A stretch of 64,000 nucleotides of DNA from DASRFR01 sp035651455. Lineage in GTDB: Bacteria > Acidobacteriota > Terriglobia > Terriglobales > Acidobacteriaceae. The notes under the pieces were generated by a model that saw only the letters and a list, made by a program, of their open reading frames with translations, searched no databases and was not told where the DNA came from. Shown piece after piece: positions 1-8,503 of the stretch (positions are counted from its first letter, which is position 1; the number at the start of each line of letters is the position of its first letter). Made by a program: the position numbers and the translations under genes. Where the stretch lies: assembly GCA_035651455.1 (NCBI GenBank), contig DASRFR010000047.1:868001-932000 (forward strand), read 5' to 3'.

Positions 1-1
1 C

Positions 2-3000
2 GGCGTAGCTGCCATTATTGGCCCCAACGGATGCGGCAAGTCCAATATCGCGGACGCAATCTCCTGGGTGCTGGGAGAGCAATCCGCCAAGTCTCTGCGC
101 GGTTCGCGCATGGAAGACGTTATATTCGCGGGGACGCGTGATCGCAAGCCAACCGGTATGGCCGAAGTGGGCCTGACGCTGATCGATCCTGAGACCTATG
201 ACGGCACGGATGCCGGCGAACCAACCCAGATCGAAATCGAGAACGACATGCCGGGGGAGGGAGAGCTCGGCACCCAGGACTGGGACGAAGCGGAAATTCG
301 CGCCCGAGCGGCACAGGAAACGGATCGCGCGATTGAGGAAGCTCAGCCCGGGCAAACCGAGGAATCCAGTAATACGACTATCGGCACTGCCCCGGAGGGA
401 GCAGCTTCGCCAAGCGTGGAAAGTTCCAATGGCGACAGTCAGCAGGTGGTGCTCAAAATACGGCGCCGCAAGTTCCAGCAGAATTTTCACTCGGGCGAGA
501 TCCATGTCACACGCCGGCTGTTCCGGTCGGGAGACAGCGAATACCTGCTTAACGGAAAGCTCTGCCGTTTGCGCGATATCCAGGAGCTGTTCATGGGCAC
601 GGGCCTGGGGCCTGAATCGTACGCATTGATCGAACAGGGCCGGATTGGGCAGATTCTCAGTAGCCGTCCCACAGATCGCCGAGCCATCATCGAAGAAGCT
701 GCCGGCATTACCAAGTTCAAAACCAGAAAAAGGCTGGCGGAGGCGCGGCTTGAAGACGCCAAGCTTAACCTGGCGCGGGTAAATGACATCTTCGAGGAAG
801 TTACGCGGCAGATGAATTCGCTCAAGCGGCAGGCGTCGAAGGCGGAACGCTTTGCTCGGCTGCGGGACGAGATGCGTGCCAAATTGCGGGTCGTGCTCGC
901 CAGTAAGTTTGCGCAGATCGACCAGGAAAGTGCTGATCTCGACGCTCAGATCAACGAGATTTCCGAGCAGTTACAGGAGCAGAACGCCACGGCGCAGCAG
1001 TTGGAGCTGGAGCATAGTGAGCGCACCCAGCGTGGATACGCCGTGAGCGGAGAGGTAGAGCAGAACCGCCAGCGCCTGAAAGAGATTGAGATTGAAGCAG
1101 ACCGCTCCCTGGCGCGCCAGCGCGGCAATGAGGAGCGTTGCGCGGAGTTGGTGGTGCGGGTCGCCTCAGCCGAGGCAGAGTTGTCGCAGGCTCGCCACCG
1201 TCTCGCGGCCCTGGAATCGGAACTGGATTCGAACCGACAGGTGCTCGAATCGGCCGCAGCCGACCTCGCCGCCGCACAAAATGAATTGAAGCTCTCGCAA
1301 GAGGAAGCAGACCACGCTGCCGCTGACCTTACGCAACTGGAATGGCAACAGGAAGAATGGCGAGCCGCCATTATGGAAGCCGTCGCTTCGGCCGCCGACC
1401 TGCGTAACCAACTGACACAGGCGCAGGAGAGGCTGGCCGCTGTAGATCGCGAAACTCAGCGCCTTCAGGCGGAGATCGCAGCCGGAAGCTCGCAGGTCGA
1501 GGTCTTTGGCGGGCAGCGCGGGCAAATCGGGCTGGAATTTGAAACGGTATCGCAACGTGTCGCTGCGCTGACCGGAGAGATTTCGCAGACGCGGCAAACC
1601 ATGGATTCCAAGCGCCGTGAGGAGAACGAGGCCAAAAGCCACTTGGACCGCTTGCGTGCCGAGTATGCGTCGGCGATCGGCAAGAAGGGCTCTCTCGAGG
1701 CGGTGATCGCCGAGCATGGCTATTCTACGGAATCCGTGCGCCGCCTTTTTCAGTCGGGCGGGATGCAAGGCGGGCTGGCTCCGGTAGGAGTGCTGGCCGA
1801 TTTTCTCGAAGTGGAACCCCACTACGAGCGGGTGGTGGAAGATTTTCTCCGCGATGAACTCAATTACATCGTGGTGAAATCATGGGACGCGGCGGATGAA
1901 GGGCTGCGCCTGCTGCGCAACGATGTCGATGGGCGGGCCACGTTCCTGGTCCACCCCGAAGACTCGCAGGCGAAATTCTCTTTTGCGCTCGACGAGAGTA
2001 CGCGGCATACGCCGGTCGGCCACTCCATTCTTCCGCTAAAGAACACGATCCGGGTCCTGGATGGATTCGGCAAATCGCTGGAAGTAATCCTGCCCAAGTT
2101 ACGCGACGGCTACATTGTTCCGGATTCCGGCCTGGGCCGCGAGCTTGCCTTGGGAAATCCTGACGCATTCTTCCTTTCTCAATCGGGCGAGTGCTTTCAC
2201 AACGTGACCGTCACCGGCGGCAAGCAGCGCGCCGAAGGTCCGCTTTCTATGAAGCGTGAACTGCGGGAAGTGATGCGCCTGTTGGAAGAACTCGAACGAG
2301 GATTGCGCGATTCCGAAATGCGGGTGCTGACGCTTGGCCGCGAGATCAATGAACTCACTTCCCTGCTGGACCGTCTAGAAGCCGCCAAGCGGGAAGCCGA
2401 AAAGCAGGCGATGACTTCAGGCCACATGCTCCGGCAACTCGAGTCGGAGATGAACCGCGTCAATGAGCGGCTTGAAACCAGCACGCGGGAATTGCGACGG
2501 CTCTCCGGAGACCGGGCGCAACAGGAAGAACTGATCGCCAGTCGGCAAAATAGTATTCGCGAGTTCGAAGAGAAACGGAGCGCCATCGAGCGCGAAATGG
2601 CCATCGGCCAGGAGCGCTTTGCGCAAATACGACAGGCTCGCGATATGGCCGCGCAGAGCGCTTCGCAACGCGCGGCCCGCGTGGCAGCACTTGAGGAACG
2701 CCATCGCTCTGCGGCGGCGGTGCTGCAGAGAATCGAGTCGCTTGTTTCGGAGATGCGACATCGCGCCAACAGCCTGTATCAACAGATCGAGTCGGCTAAC
2801 CAGGAACGGGAGCAGCGCGAGAAGGACAATTTCCAACTGACGAGCCAGATGGTCGATCTCGATGCCGAGCGCAATGCCGGAGAAGCTCGCGATGGCTTGC
2901 TGCAATTTGAATCTGAACAGATCCGCGCTCGGCTGGCGGAGATAGAAGGCGCGCTGAAAACCGCACGGCAATTGCTGGACCAGGCTCGTGATCGGCGAGG

Positions 3001-3787
3001 CGAGCTCTCAGCGGCTGCCGCCAAGCTCCAGTCTGACGAACACTACATGGCGGAGACTTGCCTCAACGAACTGGGCATACAGCGCGCGCAACTCATAGCC
3101 GATCCCGCGATCATGATCGCCAGCGGTGACCACCTCGCCAGCGAGGATCAAGCTTACCGCGAGATGCGAACCCGGCTTGATGCCATGGGTCCGGTCAATA
3201 TGATGGCGCTGGAAGAGTACAAGGAAACCGCGGAGCGCCACTCCTTTCTCGAAACGCAACGCACAGATCTGCTGGAGTCAATCCAGAACACACAAGCAAC
3301 CATTAAGGAAATCGATACCGTATCGCGCCACAAGTTCGAGGAAGCTTTCCACAAGATCAATGAGAATTTCCAAATCACGTTCAAGAAATTATTTGGCGGC
3401 GGCAACGCATTGATGCGCCTCACCGACGAGGAGAACAGCGCGGAAAGCGGCATCGACGTAGTCGCCTCACCTCCGGGGAAGAAACTGCAGAATGTACTCC
3501 TGCTCTCCGGCGGCGAGAAGGCGCTGACCGCGCTCGCCCTGCTCGTCGGAATATTCCAGTACCAGCCGAGCCCCTTCTGCATTCTCGACGAAGTGGATGC
3601 TCCCCTCGACGAAGCCAACATTGGCCGATTTACGGAGCTGGTGCGGGAAATGAGTGTGCAGACTCAATTTGTGCTGATCACGCACAGCAAAAAGACCATG
3701 AGCATCGCTCCCGTGCTGTACGGAGTAACCATGCAGGAGCCCGGCGTCTCAAAGCTGGTCTCGGTACGCTTCGGAGCTTCGGCCTGA
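2..3787 (+). CDS. smc: Chromosome segregation ATPase SMC (5' end outside window)
   Basis: SMC dimers bind DNA, hydrolyse ATP and compact and segregate the chromosome with ScpA/ScpB. The frame is open from base 2 and the Walker A loop GPNGCGKSN (bases 20-46) precedes the first possible start at 68, so about 25 N-terminal residues lie outside the window. Order: N-terminal head, long coiled coil (about 800-1700), hinge (about 1720-2210), returning coiled coil (about 2240-3150), C-terminal head with signature LLSGGEKAL (near 3500) and Walker B FCILDEVDAP (near 3577). Odd: an extra acidic, Gln/Ser-rich stretch of roughly 85 residues (about 190-475) separates two head strands (GLTLID and HVTRRLF) that are about 20 residues apart in typical SMCs. 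The frame stays open, so it looks like a true insertion. Family assignment is certain. Confidence 0.97.
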   Translation, partial: GVAAIIGPNGCGKSNIADAISWVLGEQSAKSLRGSRMEDVIFAGTRDRKPTGMAEVGLTLIDPETYDGTDAGEPTQIEIENDMPGEGELGTQDWDEAEIRARAAQETDRAIEEAQPGQTEESSNTTIGTAPEGAASPSVESSNGDSQQVVLKIRRRKFQQNFHSGEIHVTRRLFRSGDSEYLLNGKLCRLRDIQELFMGTGLGPESYALIEQGRIGQILSSRPTDRRAIIEEAAGITKFKTRKRLAEARLEDAKLNLARVNDIFEEVTRQMNSLKRQASKAERFARLRDEMRAKLRVVLASKFAQIDQESADLDAQINEISEQLQEQNATAQQLELEHSERTQRGYAVSGEVEQNRQRLKEIEIEADRSLARQRGNEERCAELVVRVASAEAELSQARHRLAALESELDSNRQVLESAAADLAAAQNELKLSQEEADHAAADLTQLEWQQEEWRAAIMEAVASAADLRNQLTQAQERLAAVDRETQRLQAEIAAGSSQVEVFGGQRGQIGLEFETVSQRVAALTGEISQTRQTMDSKRREENEAKSHLDRLRAEYASAIGKKGSLEAVIAEHGYSTESVRRLFQSGGMQGGLAPVGVLADFLEVEPHYERVVEDFLRDELNYIVVKSWDAADEGLRLLRNDVDGRATFLVHPEDSQAKFSFALDESTRHTPVGHSILPLKNTIRVLDGFGKSLEVILPKLRDGYIVPDSGLGRELALGNPDAFFLSQSGECFHNVTVTGGKQRAEGPLSMKRELREVMRLLEELERGLRDSEMRVLTLGREINELTSLLDRLEAAKREAEKQAMTSGHMLRQLESEMNRVNERLETSTRELRRLSGDRAQQEELIASRQNSIREFEEKRSAIEREMAIGQERFAQIRQARDMAAQSASQRAARVAALEERHRSAAAVLQRIESLVSEMRHRANSLYQQIESANQEREQREKDNFQLTSQMVDLDAERNAGEARDGLLQFESEQIRARLAEIEGALKTARQLLDQARDRRGELSAAAAKLQSDEHYMAETCLNELGIQRAQLIADPAIMIASGDHLASEDQAYREMRTRLDAMGPVNMMALEEYKETAERHSFLETQRTDLLESIQNTQATIKEIDTVSRHKFEEAFHKINENFQITFKKLFGGGNALMRLTDEENSAESGIDVVASPPGKKLQNVLLLSGGEKALTALALLVGIFQYQPSPFCILDEVDAPLDEANIGRFTELVREMSVQTQFVLITHSKKTMSIAPVLYGVTMQEPGVSKLVSVRFGASA

Positions 3788-3896
3788 GCCGATCTGCCCA
3801 ATATTGCCGCTGGCACAAAGGCTCTCCGACATGACACTCTGATCCACAGCATCCAACCCATGCCTGCCTGCATCGGAATAACTGGGGAGGATGTAA

Positions 3897-4340
3897 ATGA
3901 TCGCATTGCGTCTGGTGCGCCTCATCGAGGACCATTCTGAGGAGATTGCCGAGTCCTTAATGCGCACGTTTCAATCATCGTCTCGTACAAAGGACCTCAG
4001 TAAAGTGCCCGCAGAGGAACTGCACGCCCGCATCCGTGAAATCTTGCAGCACTTGAGCGAGTGGCTTCTGACCAAGACTGAAATCGACATTGAAAAGCGT
4101 TACACGGAACTGGGGGCGCGCCGTGCGGCCCAGGATGTCGCCGTGGCCGATCTTTGCTGGGGATTCGTCATGATCAAGGAGCAGTTGTGGGACTTCCTGG
4201 CGCGCCAGGGATTCCTGCAAGGACCGCTGGAAATTTATGGCGAACTCGAACTGCTGCGCTTGCTTGACCAGTTCTTCGACCGGGCGATTTGCTACAGCGC
4301 GGAAGGTTACGCGCGAGTCGAGGCGGGACGCGCAGCCTGA
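3897..4340 (+). CDS. RsbRD N-terminal-like (globin-fold sensor) protein
   Basis: An all-helical 147-residue protein that I recognise, with moderate confidence, as a stand-alone RsbRD_N-type domain, the sensor module usually found at the N terminus of RsbR-type stressosome proteins or some kinases. The pattern IEKRYTELG followed by VADLCWGFVMIKEQLWDFL is typical of this module. There is no STAS or kinase domain attached, and the protein stops after the sensor. Start ATG at 3897 is preceded by GGGGAGG at good spacing; it follows smc by 109 bases on the same strand and may be cotranscribed. No partner phosphatase or kinase is next to it. What it senses cannot be told from sequence. Confidence 0.6.
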   Translation: MIALRLVRLIEDHSEEIAESLMRTFQSSSRTKDLSKVPAEELHARIREILQHLSEWLLTKTEIDIEKRYTELGARRAAQDVAVADLCWGFVMIKEQLWDFLARQGFLQGPLEIYGELELLRLLDQFFDRAICYSAEGYARVEAGRAA

Positions 4341-4360
4341 GGCGAGACAGGACGTTGCAC

Positions 4361-4402
4361 GAAAAATGTGAAGGGACCGCTGTTTGGGCGATCCCCTCAC
4401 AT
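4361..4402 (-). terminator. Intrinsic terminator of the EXORDIUM-like gene
   Basis: An inverted repeat TGTGAAGGGA / TCCCCTCACA (4367-4376 with 4392-4401, one mismatch, inner CGC/GCG pairs) is followed on the minus strand by a run of five T (plus-strand A run 4362-4366). It lies between two convergent genes and fits a Rho-independent terminator for the minus-strand gene; it may also help stop the plus-strand one. Confidence 0.7.
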
Positions 4403-4439
4403 CAAAGACTCGGCTCAAGCTGAGGCTTGACCCGACGTC

Positions 4440-5372
4440 CTATTTTCCTTTCACGCAGGTTCCCGGATCCGTTCCCAGCGACGTGCCGTCATTGCGCAGC
4501 ATCAGCTGGATCAGGTAAGGGTGACCGCTCATTACATTGTTGTAGTGTGCGCCCTTCGAAGTCAGCTTGGTCGTACCAAACATCCAGGCGCAAGCGTCAC
4601 CGTTCTCGCCAAAAGCGCCATTCCATGCCGTGGTGTTGAATCCCAGATTCACTTCGGGATCGCTCACGGTTTCGGACAGCTCATGATAGATCACGCTTAC
4701 CGCGCCATCGGCACCCATGTCGCCGTTGGGGCTGGTCTTGTCGTGATAGATCGCGGTGTTGCCAATACAACCCGACGGACACTGGGTGGCGGCGTTGCCG
4801 ACCATGGAGTACTTGATGGTCTCGCCCTGAACGATGGAGGTTGACGGCCCGTGGTATCCGCAGAAGAAGCTGCAGAAGCCATCGGGGTCTTTCACATCGG
4901 TAGCGGTCAGCACGAAGTAAACGCCGTTGACATCATTCGGCAGATGACCGCCGCTGATGGCATTGGCCACGACCTGTTGAATCTGGCCATCGTTAATGTT
5001 TTTCCCGAAAGAGTAGTTGTCGACATAACTGTCGACCTTAGGATCGTACAGAACCGTGTTCTGAACGACGGCACCCGTCTTGTCAAAGTAGGTCGTGTTG
5101 ACGTTGAACTGCGGTGAACCGTTCAGCGCGGAGATGAAGTTGTCCACCACGGTGGTAGCGCGAGTGCTCCAGGTGCCGTAGTAGATCACGTAGACGGTGG
5201 TCGGAGCACTCATGATCGGGCCGCCATTGTAGGTGATGGTCTTGCCACCTGCCGGGGGCTGGGGTTGCTGGCCATAGGGCCGCAGCACATGCATGCTGCG
5301 GGGAAGCCCCTGAGCAAAGACGCAGGTTGCGAAACACAGGCATATTACACAGCTCAACAAGCACTTTTTCAT
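4440..5372 (-). CDS. Secreted EXORDIUM-like (phosphate-induced protein 1 family) protein
   Basis: A 310-residue secreted protein. I start it at the ATG at 5372 (MKKCLLSCVICLC), 14 codons inside the longest frame, because a GAGG ribosome site sits just upstream and a clear signal peptide ending near VFAQ follows. The segment NGGPIMSAPTTVYVIYYGTW resembles the start of the PHI-1/EXORDIUM domain first known from plants, and the later VIYHELSETVSDPEVN and ENGDACAW segments match the same family, including its conserved His-Glu pair. Bacterial members are secreted and functionally uncharacterised; a role in carbohydrate or surface processes is only a guess. Monocistronic: own terminator at 4361-4402 and a divergent neighbour upstream. 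Confidence 0.75.
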   Translation of the reverse strand: MKKCLLSCVICLCFATCVFAQGLPRSMHVLRPYGQQPQPPAGGKTITYNGGPIMSAPTTVYVIYYGTWSTRATTVVDNFISALNGSPQFNVNTTYFDKTGAVVQNTVLYDPKVDSYVDNYSFGKNINDGQIQQVVANAISGGHLPNDVNGVYFVLTATDVKDPDGFCSFFCGYHGPSTSIVQGETIKYSMVGNAATQCPSGCIGNTAIYHDKTSPNGDMGADGAVSVIYHELSETVSDPEVNLGFNTTAWNGAFGENGDACAWMFGTTKLTSKGAHYNNVMSGHPYLIQLMLRNDGTSLGTDPGTCVKGK

Positions 5373-5770
5373 CAAACTAACCTCATGGGAGTATTTGAAT
5401 TGTGAAACGAACACACTTCACAGCGTTTGTGCCCGCGCCGACGAGATCAGGGAGCTATTCCGGAGTGGATGGGAGCAAATCCGGCAGAACTGCTTCAGGT
5501 ATTCTCGTCACCAAGACTTCCGCTGTCAAGATGAAAGATGTTTCACATCGATGCATATCGATCTTATCTACTAGGCTCGATAGGAGCGGCCTGCGCACTT
5601 TGCACATGACAAAAACTTCATGTCAGGAGCAGACCTGCGGGAAACCCTCTGATCGTAAAAATAGGTAAAGAGCTGCAGGAGATTGCACCTTGCGCCATCT
5701 TCTCTTATATAGTGGGTCTATTCCGCCACCGTCCAGAGTTCCTTTTCTGCCGTCCAGAGGAAAACGCCGT
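5373..5770. other. Divergent intergenic region
   Basis: About 400 bases between two divergent secreted-protein genes with no supported ORF. It holds the ribosome site of the minus gene, two copies of ATCGAT separated by GCAT near 5553-5568, and a candidate promoter for the plus gene at 5683-5711. Nothing else stands out. Confidence 0.6.
5683..5711 (+). promoter_or_regulatory. Candidate sigma70-type promoter
   Basis: TTGCAC (5683-5688) and TATATA (5706-5711) are separated by 17 bases, about 60 bases upstream of the ATG at 5771. This is a pattern match only; no transcript evidence is available. Confidence 0.4.
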
Positions 5771-7231
5771 ATGCGCCGCTCCTGTAAAGCCGTCATCGTT
5801 ACCTGCCTTTTGAGTAGCTGGCTATCCGCACAAGTGCTGAAAACGCGGCCCACGGGCACCCCCGCGCTTGAGCCCCCCACAGTGCCAGCCCGGGTAACGA
5901 ACGATTCGATTCCACTGACGGTTCCTTCCGGGACTCCGCTGAAAGTGGCTCTCGATAAGGAAGTCCGAATCCGCAATACAGGCCAGCCAGTCCATGGCAA
6001 ACTCGTCGAGCCTGTCTATGCGTTCGATAAGCTGCTGATTCCGGTGGGAACGGAGGTCCTGGGCAAGATTGCGGAGATCGAAGGCGTTTCCAAGAAGCGG
6101 CGAACCACGGCGGCGATGAATGCGGATTTTTCGCCCGACCGGCAAGTGCATATCGAGTTCAACACGCTGCGGCTCGCGGGCGGACGCGAGATATCGATTC
6201 AAACTGCCGTATCGCCGGCATCGGCGGGTGTGCTGCAGATGGTGCCGGCGGCCAAACCGCACGGGAACGTAGCCGGCAACATGGCTTCCCGGAAAATCCA
6301 GGAAGCGAAGCAACAGGCCCACCAGCAATGGGACAGCGCGATGAGACAGCTGCACGAACCCGGCAAGATGCAGCGGCTGAAGCGCCTGGCACAATCGGAA
6401 CTTCCCTATCGTCCCCAGTACCTGCAGGCGGGCACAAGCTTCAACGCGGATCTACAGCAGCCGCTCGATTTTGGCTCCGAGCCGCTGCAACCCCAGTCGC
6501 TTGCCGCAATCGGAACGCCGCCGCCTTCCGGCAGCGTGGTCCATGCGTTCCTCGACACTCCGCTCAGTTCGGCTACAAGCAAGCGCGGAGATTCCGTTGA
6601 TGCTGTGATCACCCAGCCGCTGATGGCGGCAAACCAGCTTTGTCTCCCCGAAGGCAGCCACCTCAGGGGCACGGTACTACAGGTGCGCCCAGCGCGACGG
6701 TTGGGCCGAAATGGCCAGCTTCGTATTGTTTTTCATGAAGTGGTGCCACCCAGTGGGATCGAGGAGAAGGTTCAGGCCAGCCTGGAAGGCGTCGCGGTCG
6801 CAGGAAAAGAACATTTGAGCCTGGACTCGGAAGGCGGAGCGCAGGTAACGACGCCGAAAACACGGTATCTGACCACGGCCATCTCCGTCATGCTGGCTGC
6901 ATCCTCGGTCGCGCCAGACAGCGACCGCGGACTGCACGCGGCAGATCGTCAAGATATCGGCGGAAATGCGGCCAACGGAGCTTCCGGATTCGGACTCATC
7001 GGCACGATTGTGGGCGCGCTGGCACGTTCCCGGGTGGTGGCCTCGGGATTCGGCTTTTACGGTGCGGGAATGTCTGTCTACTCGCACTTCCTGGCGCGCG
7101 GGCACGACGTGGTCTATCCAAAGGACATGTCAATGGTGGTTGCGCTCGGCAATCGCAACAACCATGGATCAAATTTCGTGCAGCCGTCGCAACCGGCGCC
7201 AGCGACCGGATCACCTTTAGGATTGGATTAG
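5771..7231 (+). CDS. Secreted protein with two related beta-rich domains, unknown function
   Basis: A 486-residue exported protein. I choose ATG 5771 (MRRSCKAVIVTCLLSSWLSA) because it gives a clean signal peptide; the longer frame from 5690 adds a proline-rich stretch unlike a signal. Two segments look like repeats of one fold: GTPLKVALDKEV...LLIPVGTEVLGKI (about residues 45-100) and HAFLDTPLSSAT...CLPEGSHLRGTV (about 260-320), each followed by a strand-rich block. Such tandem modules (GT.L.v.L...., P.Gt...G.v) occur in many acidobacterial exported proteins of unknown role. A glycine-rich hydrophobic segment near the C terminus (GFGLIGTIVGALARS) could be membrane-active. No enzyme motif is visible. 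Confidence 0.65.
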   Translation: MRRSCKAVIVTCLLSSWLSAQVLKTRPTGTPALEPPTVPARVTNDSIPLTVPSGTPLKVALDKEVRIRNTGQPVHGKLVEPVYAFDKLLIPVGTEVLGKIAEIEGVSKKRRTTAAMNADFSPDRQVHIEFNTLRLAGGREISIQTAVSPASAGVLQMVPAAKPHGNVAGNMASRKIQEAKQQAHQQWDSAMRQLHEPGKMQRLKRLAQSELPYRPQYLQAGTSFNADLQQPLDFGSEPLQPQSLAAIGTPPPSGSVVHAFLDTPLSSATSKRGDSVDAVITQPLMAANQLCLPEGSHLRGTVLQVRPARRLGRNGQLRIVFHEVVPPSGIEEKVQASLEGVAVAGKEHLSLDSEGGAQVTTPKTRYLTTAISVMLAASSVAPDSDRGLHAADRQDIGGNAANGASGFGLIGTIVGALARSRVVASGFGFYGAGMSVYSHFLARGHDVVYPKDMSMVVALGNRNNHGSNFVQPSQPAPATGSPLGLD

Positions 7232-7249
7232 AGGCTCCCGGCTATACGC

Positions 7250-8500
7250 TCACTCGTAGCGCAGGCTCTCGATAGGATCCAATCTCGCTGCGCGGATGGC
7301 AGGCAACATACCGCTGATAATTCCTACAATGCTGAGGATGAGGGTGGCTAAGAGCAGGCTGCCTGCATTGATGTGCAGGTGGATGTCGCCGGCCTGCAAA
7401 TTTTCGCCGAATGCACTCATCAACGTTAGCGAACCCACGCTCCAGGAGATCAGGTAAGCGATCAGGATGCCGGATACTCCGCCGGTGAAGGTTATGGCCA
7501 GAGCTTCCGCCAGGAACTGAAAAAGGATATGCGTCCTGTGGGCGCCCAGGGCTTTTTCCACCCCGATTTCGCGTGTGCGCTGCTGGACCGATACCAGCAT
7601 GATGTTCATCAGACCGATGCCACCAATTCCCAGGGTCAGCGCACCGATAAACGCGAGCAACACCTTCAACGCGGTGATCACAATCCGGAAGTCGTCAAAA
7701 TCTTCCTTGAAATCCGCAATGAAGACGGCGCGGTGGTCGTCGGGACGGAAGTTATGGTGAGCTGCGAGCACCGATCTCACCACCCGCGCCAACTGCTGGT
7801 GATCCTGCCCTTCATAATCCATGAAGATGCCGGTTATGTACTGCGTGTCGTAGAGATCGCCTATGGTGCTGAACGGAATAACGACCATGCTGTTGTCGTT
7901 ATTATCCCCGCCTTGCACTTTACGTTGATATACCCCAATCACCTCGAAGCTCATGCCATTGATCCGAATGCTCTGGCCCAGGGCAGGTTCGCCTGAAAAC
8001 AGCCTCTGTCTTGCATCCTCGCCGATCACAGCCACGCGGGCGTGGGTGGCCTGGTCATCCTCGCTGATGCCGCGCCCGATAGCCACCTCGAAGTCACGAA
8101 TGCGCTGGTAAACCGGGTAGGTGCCGGTCAGAAACAAGTTGGTGAACGTGCGGGTGTCGTGCTGAATCGTGGCGCCATTCTGCTTGTCGAACACCGGCGT
8201 GACGCCCTTGATCATCGGTACTTCATTGCGGATGTAATCGACGTCCGCGACTTTAAGCCGAACCTCGCTGCCGGCTTTGGCCCCGCCGGACTGCAGCGAA
8301 GTACGGCCTGGGAATACGCCAATGACGTCGACTCCCCATGAACTGAAGATCGTGTTGATGGCATGCTCGAATCCAGATCCGAAGGCCAGCAGGATCACGA
8401 CGGTGGCAATGCCCCAAGCCATGCCCAGCATGGTCAGACTGGTGCGGCGGCGGTTGTGGCGCATGGCGCCGTAGGCTTCCTTCAGCAAATCGTTAGTCAT
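7250..8500 (-). CDS. ABC transporter permease, MacB/FtsX type (second of pair)
   Basis: A 416-residue inner-membrane permease: one N-terminal helix (SLTMLGMAWGIATVVILLAF), a large periplasmic MacB-type core domain (about residues 50-270), then three helices of the FtsX domain (GALTLGIGGIGLMNIMLVSV, region with QQRTREIGVEKALGA, and ISGMLPAIRAARLDPIE at the end). These proteins work with a separate ATPase to drive mechanotransmission across the envelope or export of peptides, antibiotics or lipoproteins. The start lies just downstream of its partner's stop: the partner's TAA sits inside the ribosome-site region (GGAGTAAACCATG), implying translational coupling. No ATP-binding subunit or membrane-fusion protein is encoded next to it in the window. 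Confidence 0.88.
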   Translation of the reverse strand: MTNDLLKEAYGAMRHNRRRTSLTMLGMAWGIATVVILLAFGSGFEHAINTIFSSWGVDVIGVFPGRTSLQSGGAKAGSEVRLKVADVDYIRNEVPMIKGVTPVFDKQNGATIQHDTRTFTNLFLTGTYPVYQRIRDFEVAIGRGISEDDQATHARVAVIGEDARQRLFSGEPALGQSIRINGMSFEVIGVYQRKVQGGDNNDNSMVVIPFSTIGDLYDTQYITGIFMDYEGQDHQQLARVVRSVLAAHHNFRPDDHRAVFIADFKEDFDDFRIVITALKVLLAFIGALTLGIGGIGLMNIMLVSVQQRTREIGVEKALGAHRTHILFQFLAEALAITFTGGVSGILIAYLISWSVGSLTLMSAFGENLQAGDIHLHINAGSLLLATLILSIVGIISGMLPAIRAARLDPIESLRYE

Positions 8501-8503
8501 GGT

